A DNA stretch of 64,000 nt, from assembly GCF_013368755.1 (NCBI RefSeq), contig NC_049565.1:4216001-4280000 (forward strand), read 5' to 3'. The stretch is from Talaromyces rugulosus. Lineage: Eukaryota; Ascomycota; Eurotiomycetes; Eurotiales; Trichocomaceae. Within the stretch, counting starts at the first letter, position 1, and every line of letters starts with the position of its first letter. Of this stretch, positions 1 through 11,226 are shown in pieces. The notes under the pieces were generated by a model. That model worked only from the letters and a program-made list of their open reading frames with translations, made no database searches and was not told the origin of the DNA. The position numbers and the translations under genes are program-made.

Positions 1-801
1 TACCATGGCGTGGGCGTCCCCATTTTGACGCTCTCGTCAATAAATTTATTCACCTAACCAATGCTGATTGTCTATATTAGCTTTCCGCAGGATGCATGAG
101 GTCTTGTTAGTGGTTCCCTGCATTATTCTGATATATCCTTCTGACATTGTCTAGTGACGTACGGAGCTACGCGCATTGCGCTATACGAAGAATTGAAGAA
201 GTCCACAGGTGCTGCATCTCCAAGCATATCAACGTTGTCTGCGATGGCTGCTGTTTCGGGCTTTGTTGGCGCTCTTTTCGGTACTCCCTCGGATATTGCA
301 AATATTCGGATGCAAAACGATCGATCCTTACCATTGGAGAATCGCCGTAACTACCAGAACGTTTTCGATGCATGGATAAAGATGAAGCGACATGAAGGCT
401 GGAGAGCTTTCTATCAGGGTCTTTGGCCTAATTGCTTTCGATGTGCGATAATGACCACAAGTCAGCTCGCTTCCTATGATGTATTCAAGAGGATTTTGCA
501 GAAGATCAGTTGTACAACGAAAGAGCTACCCATAATCCATCTTTCAGCCTCGTTACTTGCTAGTTTGGTTGCAACCACGATTTGCAGCCCTATGGATATT
601 ATCAGAACTCAACTCATGAGCTCCTCCAAACAAGCATCTCTTTTTACTGTTGTGAAGGAACTGGTTCGATCTGAGGGTTATAGGTGGGTCTTTCGCGGTT
701 GGACACCGAGCTTTCTTCGACTTGGCCCACAGACCATGGCTACCTTGATATTCATGGAACAGCATAGGCGAGTTTACCGAATCTGGAAGGGTTTTGAGTA
801 A
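1..801 (+). CDS. Mitochondrial dicarboxylate-carrier-like protein (5' end outside window)
   Basis: Mitochondrial carrier family (SLC25) transporter of the inner membrane, closest in appearance to fungal dicarboxylate carriers. The long 3' exon (about 155-801) carries the second and third carrier repeats. The PxD-type signatures GTPSDIANIRMQ and CSPMDIIRTQLM are each followed by an acidic/glycine stretch (GWRAFYQGLWPN, GYRWVFRGWTPS). Upstream, bases 1-9 and 81-100 read YHG and LSAGCMR, as expected just before MTYGATR in this family, separated by a plausible intron (10-80, CTAAC branch point). The join from 100 to 155 (GTCTTG...CTAG) is out of phase by one base relative to the long exon. Either there is a splice I missed or the gene is frameshifted. 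Family call is firm, exact substrate is not. Confidence 0.8.
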
Positions 802-1831
802 CTCGGGCGCGAAAGTCACTGGTAACATGCAGTGCAATCGAGTTTTTCTTGTTGGATACTAAACATAGACACTAGAACTTTTCTTATCCCTCTAGAAACT
901 TGCGAGCACCATAAAATTATTACTTTGATCATGTTATAAGACATTTCTGATTATCTTAAAGTGTATATAGTGCTGACCTTTTGTAACACTGTTAGGGATA
1001 CTAGTATGTTGGATAATTATAGGAAGTTGCCCATAGATTTGGTAGCAGTCGCGTCATCTTAAAAAAACTAGCGTATTCAGTGTTCAGAGTCCCAGCCATT
1101 CAATGTTCCAGGCAATGGGAAAAGTACCACCAATCATAACATTTATATATATATAGCTGTATAGCATACTTGGAAGTCATTTAAAAAAGAAAAATTAAAT
1201 ATATCTAAACAGATATAAAATATTTCATCTTTATAACTAAAAGAATAGATAATTCTCTATATAAGTATGTTCTAAGAGTAAATAATTACATGTAGTCCCT
1301 TTTTAATTTGAACACCATGATCGCGTTGGCCATCTGCTACTACGCCATGATTACTATCATCGTTTGCAGAATCTTGCTATGGCTGCAGCAGCAGACATCT
1401 TATATAAACATATTTCTAACGACATCGTATTGCAAAACCGGGGAGAAAGAGACCACTTAAATTTCAAACCGAAACCGTTAGCCAGTGCCACCGCATCTGG
1501 ATGCTCTTCGAGTATAGTCGCCGCCATAAGCCGCCGGGCTTGCCGGTTATGCCGGCTGCTTTGGTGTTCACCTTTGAGTCCGCGGTAGATGATCCTGATC
1601 TGAAACAGAATATCCTGGACGCCTTTGGTTGAGTTGGGTAGTTTTCAGATGTTGGAAAATGGGACGTTGGGGGAGGGGCGATTGGTGAATAAGTGTCCTG
1701 CTATATACTCGTTGATTTATTTTATCTATCTCCTTCAATGTTATATAGTATGTACTAAGTTAACTGCACTCGCAAAACACATGTAGTTATGAACCCTTTT
1801 GTCAAATTCCATCTTTGAGAGCTCATGTTAA
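802..1831. other. Gene-free AT-rich spacer with a possible coding remnant
   Basis: No convincing gene. Bases about 1505-1631 on the plus strand hold a GC-richer, codon-like stretch that would read MLFEYSRRHKPPGLPVM... and end in LKQNILDAFG then a stop. It looks like the 3' end of a lost gene, but I do not recognise the family. The rest is AT-rich 3' flank of the carrier gene and of the transporter remnant. Confidence 0.3.
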
Positions 1832-2760
1832 TCAACCCTTCACATCCTCCACCTCAGCAACTACTTCCGGCACCACCACCCCCTCGGCCGCAATCGCCTT
1901 GAGATCGCCCTCGCCCATCTCCCCATCCCAGCCGTTCGCCACGAGATACGCGCGAAACCGCTCGTCGTTGAACTTGAGGTCTTCACCTGTCGCGTTGGGC
2001 ACGAGGAAATACGTCACCAGGATGCCTGCAACACCGCAGATAGCAGCGATAATAAAAGTCCATTTTTTGCCGAGGTTGTTTTGGATCGGTGTGAACGCTT
2101 GTGTTCCCACGGCGGCGCCGGTTTTGCCTGGTTCATTATAAGTAATCAGCTATTGTATTCTTTAGGGGGGAAAGATAAGGAGAAGCCATACCGAGAGCGG
2201 CAGAGATTCCATAACATTGCCCTCGAACAGCAGTAGCATAAGACTCCGACGACAGCAGTCCGAGCATATCTCCCGGCCCCATAATTCCGGAGCTTTGCAT
2301 CAGTCCAAAAAACACCACAAACAGCGGCACAATGCCCGTGATTTTGTCGTACGCACAACCGATAATCAAGCCAAAGATCAGATAACCGGAAAACCCGAGC
2401 ATCATGGTCTGTTTCCTGCCCAGGCGGTCGCAGAGCCAAGCACCAACAAAGACACCGGGTAGCTGGATGGCGCCGAGCAGGAGCTGCCATTCGGCGGTCT
2501 TGAGGATGGAGCTGTCCTTGACGACGGAAGCGATGATTGTACCGGAGAAGACGCCGTTGGGGAATGTGACAAAGTCTGATTTCGTTAGTTATAGGAAATT
2601 GAGATACTAGGTAGGTATGTGGTTTTTAACGCACCGTATAAAAACCAAGCCCCGCAAGTCCCAAGCAGGGTCTTCCAGTGTGGTTTTAAATGTTTTACGC
2701 CAGTTACGTCATCTATGTTATCATACTGGCGATCAACACGTTGATCTTTGCCATGATTCC
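1832..2760 (-). pseudogene. Git1-type MFS glycerophosphodiester/phosphate transporter, C-terminal half only
   Basis: Three in-phase exons (2635-about 2760, 2192-2575, 1832-2127) encode the last about 290 residues of a plasma-membrane MFS permease. Recognisable parts are KPHWKTLLGTCGAWFLYDF, GAIQLPGVFVGAWLCDRLGRK (MFS loop motif), PGDMLGLLSSESYATAVRG and FTPIQNNLGKKW, then an acidic cytosolic tail. Full-length family members are about 520-560 residues. Upstream of about 2760 the coding sequence stops abruptly in AT-rich DNA, with a stop codon just before GKDQRVDRQ, and no start or N-terminal exons follow. The missing N-terminal half of the same family is found at 26485-27047 on the same strand, so this looks like one piece of a split gene. 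Confidence 0.85.
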
Positions 2761-5297
2761 TGGTGGATCAGTGAGCAGAGATATTTAGTTTTAATTTCTT
2801 TTACTGTAACATCTTACATGTTATATAGTTAATTATTACCTCATTACCGTAAAGTCGAATTCTATACAACCCCAAATTATGTCCTTTCTGACCACTTAGA
2901 CTCATTTCCTTGAGTTCGACATATTATCTTTTTTATAGTATTGCACGTTATCTATCATCTATATTCTTAGATTCACCCTGTTACATGCCATTATTTTGAA
3001 AAATCGCACATTCCGTACGTTTTTTAGGAATGAAATCCCCAGTTTCATGCATGCCCGGTGGTGTGGAGAAGGCTAAGGCGCCAAGCAACGGCACCGGGGT
3101 ATAGAACCGGACCACTAGCAGATAGAGAAGTGTCTCTACGCTTAGAAACAAGTCATGGGATCCATAAATAATTACATTCTACTTGGCGTTGCGGTGCTTC
3201 GATCGAGTCCTACGTTGAGCTGTTTCATCTAGATAAGTGGGTCCATGTATTTATTCGCCCTAGTCGATGTAGTATAAGCGGCAGCTTGAAATGTTATATT
3301 TTATCCATTTATCTTATCTGGTGAGGCCCGTTACGATTATACGGGGCTCCTAATAAGTGCGGAGAACGGCTCTCTATAAGGTATTGACATGAAAATACAA
3401 GAAATTGTAGAAGCATAAGAATACCGAGGTAAAATATGGTATATCAGGATCTAGGGTAGCATGTACTTGAAACAAAGGAAGTTGGTGTGCAGAGAACAGA
3501 CAGAAACACACGTATAAAAGCGGACATGGTCGATCTCGTATCTCAGTATCAATAAGCGTATTTTACGGAGAATATTTTACTTCTCTTTGACCGACGCAGT
3601 GAAAACTTCGTGGGAGGGACAGGGCTGGATTCGAGCAAACAAGGGTCGATATTCGCCATTTCAGAGCTGATAGAGGAAGCTAGAGTATCTAAACCTAAAT
3701 AATGATTAGATTCAAAAAAATACTCTAAATTATCAAAAAATAAATACTCACTGCTATCAATAGGATATCTTACTAGAAGATATTTCTTCTACATCCCAAC
3801 ATCATATACATACACGTATAGAACATAGGCCATAAAATCTATAATTTCAATAAACTTAGAAACATCACAGCAGACCTCCTAGGTGCAGCTAATCCCCATG
3901 TACGCATTAACTAGAGACAGTCAATAAGATGACAACAGGAAGAATCTTATCACTTAGAAGAAAATCTATATAAAAATAGATTAAATACTAAACAATATAA
4001 TAGTCTATAACAGATAATACAGACATCTATTAAATAATTAAGAATCTCTTCTTCAAAGATCAATAACTATTCCAATATCTCTAGCTCATCATCATCCAAA
4101 TTCCAGTTAACCTAATTACCCTGCCAATACGGCTCACAGAGCTTACTAAGCACAACCATATCTTTAGTCAATTAAATAAGCCTTATAAAAAGCTTATCAT
4201 CTTTAAAATTCTCTATATCTAGTCCATAAAAATTCTTAACAAGCTGTACCCACTCAGAAAAAATATATTTCAGGATAAACAGATCCCACTTTATATAGTC
4301 AAGACGATCCTCATCATAGTCCTCAAGACCGGCCAGACCAAAAAATTCATTAATCTATCTATCAACTTCGAGTATAGACACAAAATCTTTCCAGATAATC
4401 TTCTTAGTTTCCTTAGCTAAAGTTTTCCTTAATTAAGAAAGCTCTTTCAACAGCAATTCATGCTGCTAATAAAGATAAAAAAAAATATCCTTAGTTTTAG
4501 TTTTGATACCAGCTAGAAATAATATCTCCTTTATCACCTCTCTCTTAATTCACCAGAGGTCTAAAATTCAGGAGACCTAGCAGATTGTACAGCACTGCCC
4601 CTCAATCAATTCAGAAAAGGGAGCGGAAGGATCCTATTTCCTAAGCATACTCCCACCAACCTAGAGAAGACTTTCCTAAGACGGCCAAAGAGGGACAACA
4701 TATTACAGATCACATTAAATATATTAAGATTGGTAGTGCCTTTCAAAAACCCCATCACCCAACAGCACTCTTTACTGCTCCTAACTAATGAAATTCCCTA
4801 TAAATCGCACGTTAGATACAAAGGATAGTTGCAACATCCAAAATAGAATTCCACCAAATTAAGGACATACAACTCACCTCATTTACAGCCCAGCGCCAAT
4901 AATTATAGTAGACAACATCCTCCTTAAACTTTATGTCTCAACTCAACTCCTACAGCCCATCTTAGCTAGAGATATATACCATTAGTACAGATAGATCAAC
5001 TTCATAGCTATATTTAGTACGGTAGATATACTGAAGGAGACGGGTATCTAGTAATTCTAGCTTCCACCACAACAGAAGACAAGTAAGCTGATCCAGAACT
5101 TTGATCCACCATATAATATCTAGTAATAGCATAGTATTGACAAAGGCTTTATCACGAAAGATATATAAGATGATTTAAAGGATCAGGCAATATAACAGTT
5201 GATAATCACTATACATGAAAAATTTGGTCCTATGAACAGGCATTAACATAGTCGGAGTCAGTAGGCGACAAGGTATAGTCCTTACCCATCAGCGCCT
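2761..5297. other. AT-rich, CpG-poor, stop-rich decayed DNA (RIP-like)
   Basis: No open gene. The stretch is rich in TA steps and poor in CG, with stop codons in every frame, as expected of repeat-induced point mutation acting on a transposon. Between about 4070 and 4770 a broken minus-strand reading can still be recognised and is listed separately. The left edge coincides with the break in the transporter gene and the right edge with the break in a FAD monooxygenase stub. Confidence 0.6.
4070..4770 (-). pseudogene. Decayed DUF3435-type (Starship captain-like) tyrosine recombinase relic
   Basis: Reading the minus strand through stops and at least one frame change gives a succession of peptides: VFERHYQS, PLWPS-ESLL-VGGSML, KREVIKEI, LRKTLAKETKK, SILEVDR, NFYGLDIENF-DDKLFIRLI, LTKDMVVLSKLCEP and NWNLDDDELEILE. 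From memory these match, in order, the C-terminal half of the fungal DUF3435 proteins (often labelled FluG-domain), the family of Starship captain recombinases. Nearly all stops are explained by CAG/CGA/TGG to TAG/TGA changes, as RIP produces. The N-terminal, catalytic half would lie toward 5250 but is too decayed to read. The reading runs outward, toward the left edge of the insert. A profile search is needed to confirm the family. Confidence 0.55.
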
Positions 5298-5414
5298 TCA
5301 GGCCGACCTTTCAGGTTCGACGATGATGACGTTGTGACCGAGCTTCGAGAGCCAGAAAGCGAGGGCAGGACCAGCAATACCCCCACCACATATTAGGACT
5401 TTGAGTGGAGGCAT
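5298..5414 (-). pseudogene. FAD-dependent monooxygenase stub (N-terminal 38 residues)
   Basis: An ATG at 5414 opens a reading frame with a clear FAD-binding Rossmann start: LKVLICGGGIAGPALAFWLS (GxGxxG with trailing helix) followed by KLGHNVIIVEPER, the beta-2 strand and acidic ribose-binding residue of PHBH-type aromatic hydroxylases. The frame ends four codons later and the expected xLRxxG...DLRG continuation is absent. Leftward sequence is AT-rich relic DNA. Full-length relatives are about 400 residues, so about 90 percent of the gene is gone. About 540 bases of upstream sequence shared with the neighbouring reductase gene may be its old promoter. Confidence 0.7.
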
Positions 5415-5951
5415 GGTATGATGTCGTTGGTCTTGCAACAAGGAGCCACGCGTGTTTGGGAGCTGACCACGTTGTTATATGGGAATGGTGTTGTAGCCTT
5501 TTGGGGTGTTGTAACGAAGGAATCAGATGTGAGTGTCCACACCCATCCTCTCAGAAATAGATCTAGGTAGCCCCTTATATAACATAACGTCTTCAAACAT
5601 CTCTAGGCTGTAAAACAAAGCGGATTCACCGAGTTTGGGAAATAAGGGATGTCTTCGACCATTGTATTCATTACAATTCGACAGTTCTTCAAAACTTGAC
5701 CTTTGGGAACTTTCCCTGTAGCCATTACAATCGTCAGATGACGGGCGGAACTGGCTATTTGCTAGATCTTCCGAAGGAAATTGGCAGTTGGCAAGATATT
5801 GATATGACAAGTGTACTTTGTTACAATATATTTTACTCGTCTACAGACCTGAGTGTTGTCTTTGGAGACTGGCTCCAGATCGTTATATCCAGAACGAAAT
5901 TGTCTAAATAAGAACCAAATCTACAAATTAGTCCATTGTCATCGTTCATTG

Positions 5952-8179
5952 TCATCCCCAAACATCCTCTTGCCATGTACCGCGTTTCTTCTGGCTTTCC
6001 ATCCATGAACGCAACTCAGAATCACCCCAATTACATTTCGCCTTCAGTCCATCTCCTACTTCTGTCGCGACGGCCCGAGCCATATTCGTAGATCCACATA
6101 TATAGAGATATGTGTTGCCTTCTACCAGCATATTACAGAGTTGCTGTGCGTTTTCCCGAATGCGATACTGGACGTAGACCTTGTGATTAGGTTCTTGTCG
6201 TGAAAAGGCAGTGATAATGCTTAGATTGTCACCGAGCGTTTCCTTTAGAGAATCCAACTCGTCACAATAGAGATAATCTTCACATGGGCGTCGGCAGCCG
6301 TAGAAGAGGAGCATGTTGCCGATTTTTTGGTCCATAGTCTTAAACCACGCGCGCTCCTGAAGAAAACCGCGGAATGGAGCAATACCAGTTCCAGCAGCAA
6401 TCATGATAATGTTTGACGAAGTTGAAACGGGGAGCTTGAATTTGGACTTCCGGATATGTGCGTATGCTTTACCAGATTGCAACTGATCATTAGGACCGCT
6501 CAGAGGATATGTGAGACCGGCAGGATGGGTGTCAAGCTGAGCAGAGCCTGCTGATAATGAGTTTTTAAGCGCAAGGATGTAGTTTGTTGCTAATCCGGGA
6601 ACTATTTCAATTGAGTTCCCAGAATTTATATATGAGTCCAACACAGCAGCAGTTAATGATAAGCAGCGTGGCTGCACAATGGACGAAGAAGAGATAGAAT
6701 AATAACGTGGCTGCATGGTACGCAGGCTTTCAATAACGAAAGAGAGAGGAAGCTGCTCCCAATTTGCACATTCATCCGCAACACTATATTCAAGTAATCG
6801 GCCTAAATTAATGTGTTGGACGAGGAGAAGGCTTGAGTACGCTTTCTTGTCTTTTCCAAGTTGGGAAAGTATTTTCTTTGCATTCGGTGTAGGTGCAAAC
6901 TGAGCGAGATAGTGCACGGTTTCACGAGACACCGGGGCACAGATTTCGAGATAATATTGAAATAGTGCGAGAATGGTGGTTGGCGTAGGTACTTGGATCT
7001 TGGTACCGGGTACATGGGGTAGAAGAACAACGGGGACGGTCTGCTTTTGCTCGAGACCAAGAATCTTGATCAGACGATGCACTTCACTGTCCGGGTTGAT
7101 AGGCCAAACCGCAACATGGTCGCCTGTCTTGTATTTAATTTCAGGAAATGTTGAAAGGTCAAGCTCCATATGCACACAATGTCGGTCTGGTGAGGTGGCG
7201 AGCTCTCTGCTGGCTTTTATAGGAAGGGGTCGAACAGGCGAGGATACCGCGGCGGGCTTCTTCCCATGTGCGCGTTGGAAAGGTTCGCCGAGGTTGAGGT
7301 CGATAATTGAAAGTGTGTCGTTTTCCACTACTTTAATTGTCGGCACAAAGACAGGGTTTTCCTCTTCGACGTTCAGTTCGGTTGCCAAGGTTGCAAAGAC
7401 AGATTCCTTCCATTCCAAGAAATCTTCTTCAGTCGTGCCAAGGGAGTCGTCGGCACGGCCAACTGGAAGCAAGGCATGAGCTCCAAATTTATCCAAAGCT
7501 TCAGTCACCACGTCGATAACTCGATTATAATACTTGTAATTCTTGTTTCCAAGGCCGAATGCAAAATAACGGAGGCCTTCGAGGCTAATAATGGAAGTGC
7601 GATGCAAGAAGGTCCAAAATTCCGTCGTGTTATCAGTTGGATCACCTTCTCCATAGGTGGACATGATGAAAATGGCAAACTTGGTTTGCGGAATTAATGC
7701 GATTGTTTCAGGGTCGAAGTCGGAGAGATCAGCAGCCATGGCGTTTATTCCAAATCGACGAGGAAGTTCTCTGGCCAACCGATTTGCAAATCCCTCTGCC
7801 GTGCCAGACTGTGAGCCCCAAAAAACGACCACATCTTTGCCCTTCGTACGAGAGCAAGTTAGCATTCAATAATCAACGGGTAAAATAAAGGAGCATGGCA
7901 CATGTTGGATATGCATACCACATCTTCTAGTTTTTGAGATATATTCCTTGTCGCTTTCTGAGATTGCTTGCCGTCAAGTTTCTCTTGAGGTCGCTCGTAT
8001 AGCATATATTCACAGGGATCTGGCTTATTCCAGACAGAGTTTTGGAGAATATAGGCAGTGGTACCAAGAGCTACAGTGACTAATACAGCCGCATCGTCGT
8101 AGCCTACAATTTTACGTGCAGATGTGATCAGCTCTGGAAATCGGCTTTGCAGCCACGGGAGCGATTGCGTGAGATCCAT
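5952..8179 (-). CDS. NADPH-cytochrome P450 reductase (CPR-type diflavin reductase)
   Basis: Two exons (7919-8179, 5952-7841) separated by a 77-nt GTATGC...AAG intron with a TGCTAAC branch point encode 716 residues, the normal CPR length. An N-terminal membrane anchor (VLVTVALGTTAYILQ) precedes the FMN domain (FWGSQSGTAEGFANRLAREL, STYGEGDPTDNTTEFW). It is followed by the FAD-binding RYYSISSSS, the NADPH-binding AAGTGIAPFRGFLQER and GCRRPCEDYLY, and the conserved Trp one residue from the C-terminus. It transfers electrons from NADPH to microsomal P450s. Start is ATG 8179; the frame stays open upstream only through a TTG. The gene next door (9139-10769, divergent) is a P450, so this may be a dedicated partner rather than the housekeeping reductase. 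Without the rest of the genome I cannot say which. Confidence 0.95.
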
Positions 8180-9138
8180 GAGGGACAAGGCGGATTGAAA
8201 GTTGGAGAATGGCAAAGGCAATCATTCATCAATAATGAATAGTCCCAGTCTACGAGTGCGCCGCCATGTCATCTTATTTACAACGCAGTCTCGCAGTCTC
8301 ACGGTCTCCTACGGTGTCCTTATCCAAGATAGCCGCCAACACTTGCCTAATTCAAAGATAGACAATAAATTTCCAATAATGCAATGACATGTGAACGCTT
8401 CCCCGCAGTTGCTGATGTGAAGCTCCACAGCAGATAATAATATGATATCAATGCATCCTGGAGTAAATTAAGTGTGGCATCCATCTGGCCCATAGAAAAG
8501 ACTGTGGGTGAATGTCTGGGGCAAGGTTCGGCGAGACTTGCCCCTGTCAAAATTTCCCAACGGGGAACGCAGTGGAGCCGCAGTAATGATCGCCCTCGGG
8601 ATGTACAGAGTAGGATTACCTCAGAACTTGGTCAATGTTTCTTATGATTATTCAGATTTACTTCAGTCTACCTAAACATGTCGTTTGCGGTGTCTTGCAT
8701 ATTAGAGTTACTCGGGGGACACCTGCCTATTTAGAAAGTTCCAGCTGCAGCTGCCCGATAATGAAATCCATGTACCTATTGGTGGTTTCCAGTTTATATC
8801 CCGATTTACGTGCTAGCCTCGGAAACCGTGTAGAGCAAGTAACGTCAAGTCGTAATATCACTCCGGAAGAGCTAGTTCCACCTGATAGACCATCTTTATT
8901 GTGTTTCCAAGGTTCTAGTCATGGTGGGATGGAGGGGCATGCTTAATAATGTGCTTGATAAATTATAAAGTTGATGAAAAGCGATGAAGTTGAACAGCAA
9001 CCGAGTAAGATAAATAGTAATTCATCTCCCGACTTTGAAATTTTCAAGTCATATTCCATTCCGTACCATCCACCCCAATTTCTCATATTGTCTTCATTTA
9101 TTTCTTCTCTCGTCTGTAATAGACATATACTTGAGGCC
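8180..9138. promoter_or_regulatory. Divergent intergenic region between reductase and P450
   Basis: About 960 bp between two divergent start codons, so it should hold both promoters. I see no gene in it. The open frame 8635-8946 has no coding character. An in-frame ATG at 8974 could lengthen the P450, but the extra residues are not P450-like. Confidence 0.4.
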
Positions 9139-10769
9139 ATGTTGGGGCTACTTTTCTTACTTGCGACAGGCATTCTGCTTGTCTCCTATCTCATACTATA
9201 TCCAACGGTAGAATATTACTATGACCCCAAGGGTCTTCGGAAATTTCCCAACTTGAATGCCCTTTCTGGCCTGACCAATCTCAGTTTTGTATACGAGGCA
9301 AGAAAGGGAATACGATCAGAAAAGCTTCTCGAACTGCACAAGAAGTTTCCTGTCATCCGCATAGGCCCAAATTCTCTTTCATTCGGGGAACCAAGGGCAA
9401 TCAAGGCATGTTTTCACTGAAAATATTTTAAATTAGCTTGTATGGCAAAAGAAAGCTAACTGTGGCCATATAGGATATCTATGGTCATGGTACACCATGC
9501 ATTAAGGACGATTTCTACACCGTCCTCGTCGGTTCTCATTATCACCTGGCCGATGTGGTGGATAAACCAGATCACGCTCGCAAGCGCAAGATTCTGTCTT
9601 CAGCATATGCCCTAAAGAATCTTGAGGGGTGGGAACACAAAGTCGCCGATAAGACCGAGAGACTGGTGCGTGCCTTCGATGCGCGTTGTACTGTACCTCT
9701 TGCTGCAAATGACACAAAGAAGATATCTGCCGATGACCTTACTGTCGACTACCGTGCCTGGACCAATTTTTTCACCATTGACGCCATTGCGGACATCGGT
9801 CTCTCCGAGCGACTTGGTTTCTTGGACAATGGCAATGATATCGTCACGGCCGAGCGCAAGGACGGCACGATATACACCGTACCTTCATATCGTGCATGCC
9901 TGCATGCTACAGCCCGGGCTCAATCGAACCTTGTATGGGCTTACAATTGGTTCCCATTTCTTACCAAAGTGAGTAAGATCATTTCGCCTAGGTTTCGAGA
10001 ATACTGGCGCTTGAATGAAGGCTGGAATGATATTGTTTGGCACCGAACATGTCAGCGTCTCCGTCGTTACCAGGCTGGCGAAGTACTTGATGACTTCTTC
10101 ACTTCCCTGATGGAGGACAAGTCTGGTAATATGAACATGATGGAGTTCGGTGAAATCATGGCTGAGGTCTCCATCATGATGAATGCTGGTTCTGACACGA
10201 CTGCGCTAGCAATGAACAATGCCATGTTCCTAATGCTCAAGAACCCACGTTGTCTAGCAAAGTTAAGAGAGGAACTAGACTCTGTTCTCGATCCAGAAGA
10301 TGTTGTTGCACCATACGACAAGATCCGCTACCTACCTTATCTTCGTGCATGTCTTGATGAATCTATGCGTATTTATCCGCCTACCTCATTTGGTCTCCCT
10401 CGCCGCACTCCTCACGAAGGTGCATTTATTGGGGATGACCAAATTGCGGGCGACACTACGGTGTCTATTTCTGCATACGTGGCACACAGAAACCCGTCTA
10501 TTTTCCCGGACCCAGACGCCTTCCAGCCGGAAAGATGGGTGGGAGAAAATGGCAAAGAATTGAAACCTTACTTTATCAGCTTTTCGGCAGGAGCAAGAGG
10601 ATGTATCGGACGAAACATTAGCTACCTTGAACAAAGTGTTGTTCTCGCTAGTGTATTGCACAGATATGAGTTTGCTCTACCCAGTGCAGACTGGGAACCT
10701 ACTCGATGGGAGAGCTTTAATCTGATGGCTAGCTCTATGCCCGTGAAGGTGTGGAGGAGGACTTTTTGA
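9139..10769 (+). CDS. Cytochrome P450 monooxygenase (benzoate-4-monooxygenase-like)
   Basis: Two exons (9139-9405, 9474-10769) encode 520 residues. The N-terminus is a microsomal anchor (GLLFLLATGILLVSYLILY). Later motifs are the I-helix AGSDTTA, the K-helix ESMR (ExxR), PxxFxPERW (FPDPDAFQPERW) and the haem-binding FSAGARGCIG followed by RNISYLEQ. That last run is typical of the fungal benzoate-4-monooxygenase-like families, but I would not fix a CYP number. The only intron joins in frame as AAG|GC...AG|GAT; the nearby GT alternative gives an immediate stop, so this is a probable GC-AG intron with a GCTAAC branch point. It sits next to a divergent P450 reductase and a Zn2Cys6 regulator. Its substrate is unknown. 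Confidence 0.93.
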
Positions 10770-11226
10770 AAATAATGATTTGTGCCAGTTAAATGATTGC
10801 AAGATTTAAGTTGAGATAGTTGGCACTACCTACGGGTTAAGTAAAGTAGTGATCTCTCTGTGTTTATACTTTTATTTTCATGCTTCTACGAGAACAATGA
10901 TCATTCTAACTTCTAGATAAACAATAATTTGTCTCAGCTCTAAGCAAACGGTAAGATGATATGTCGCCGATTTTTTCCAAGAAACTTGGGTTGACTCAGG
11001 CAGCCTTGGAAGGCACAATAATAAATGATCTTTTGTGGCATAGAATGGAAGGTAATCCTAGGTCTTGGATTGCGGGGCTACGTACATAATTTTTCCATGT
11101 CTGTTGCATGAACACAGAGTAGAGTAGAAGATAGTGGCCTGCATATATTGTAAAGGCCGACTACTACGACTATGACCACAGAATTTTGAATTTATATCAT
11201 TCATCGTAATAATTTGTACTATGCAC
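10770..11226. other. Intergenic, convergent 3' flanks
   Basis: About 460 bp between the P450 stop and the regulator stop. AT-rich, no gene or repeat seen. Confidence 0.4.

Noticed and set aside
5523..5911. Open frames upstream of the reductase stop
   Set aside because: Low-complexity composition with no homologous feature; most likely 5' flank of the lost FAD monooxygenase.
8635..8946. 103-codon plus-strand frame
   Set aside because: Lies in the divergent CPR/P450 promoter, no recognisable domain.
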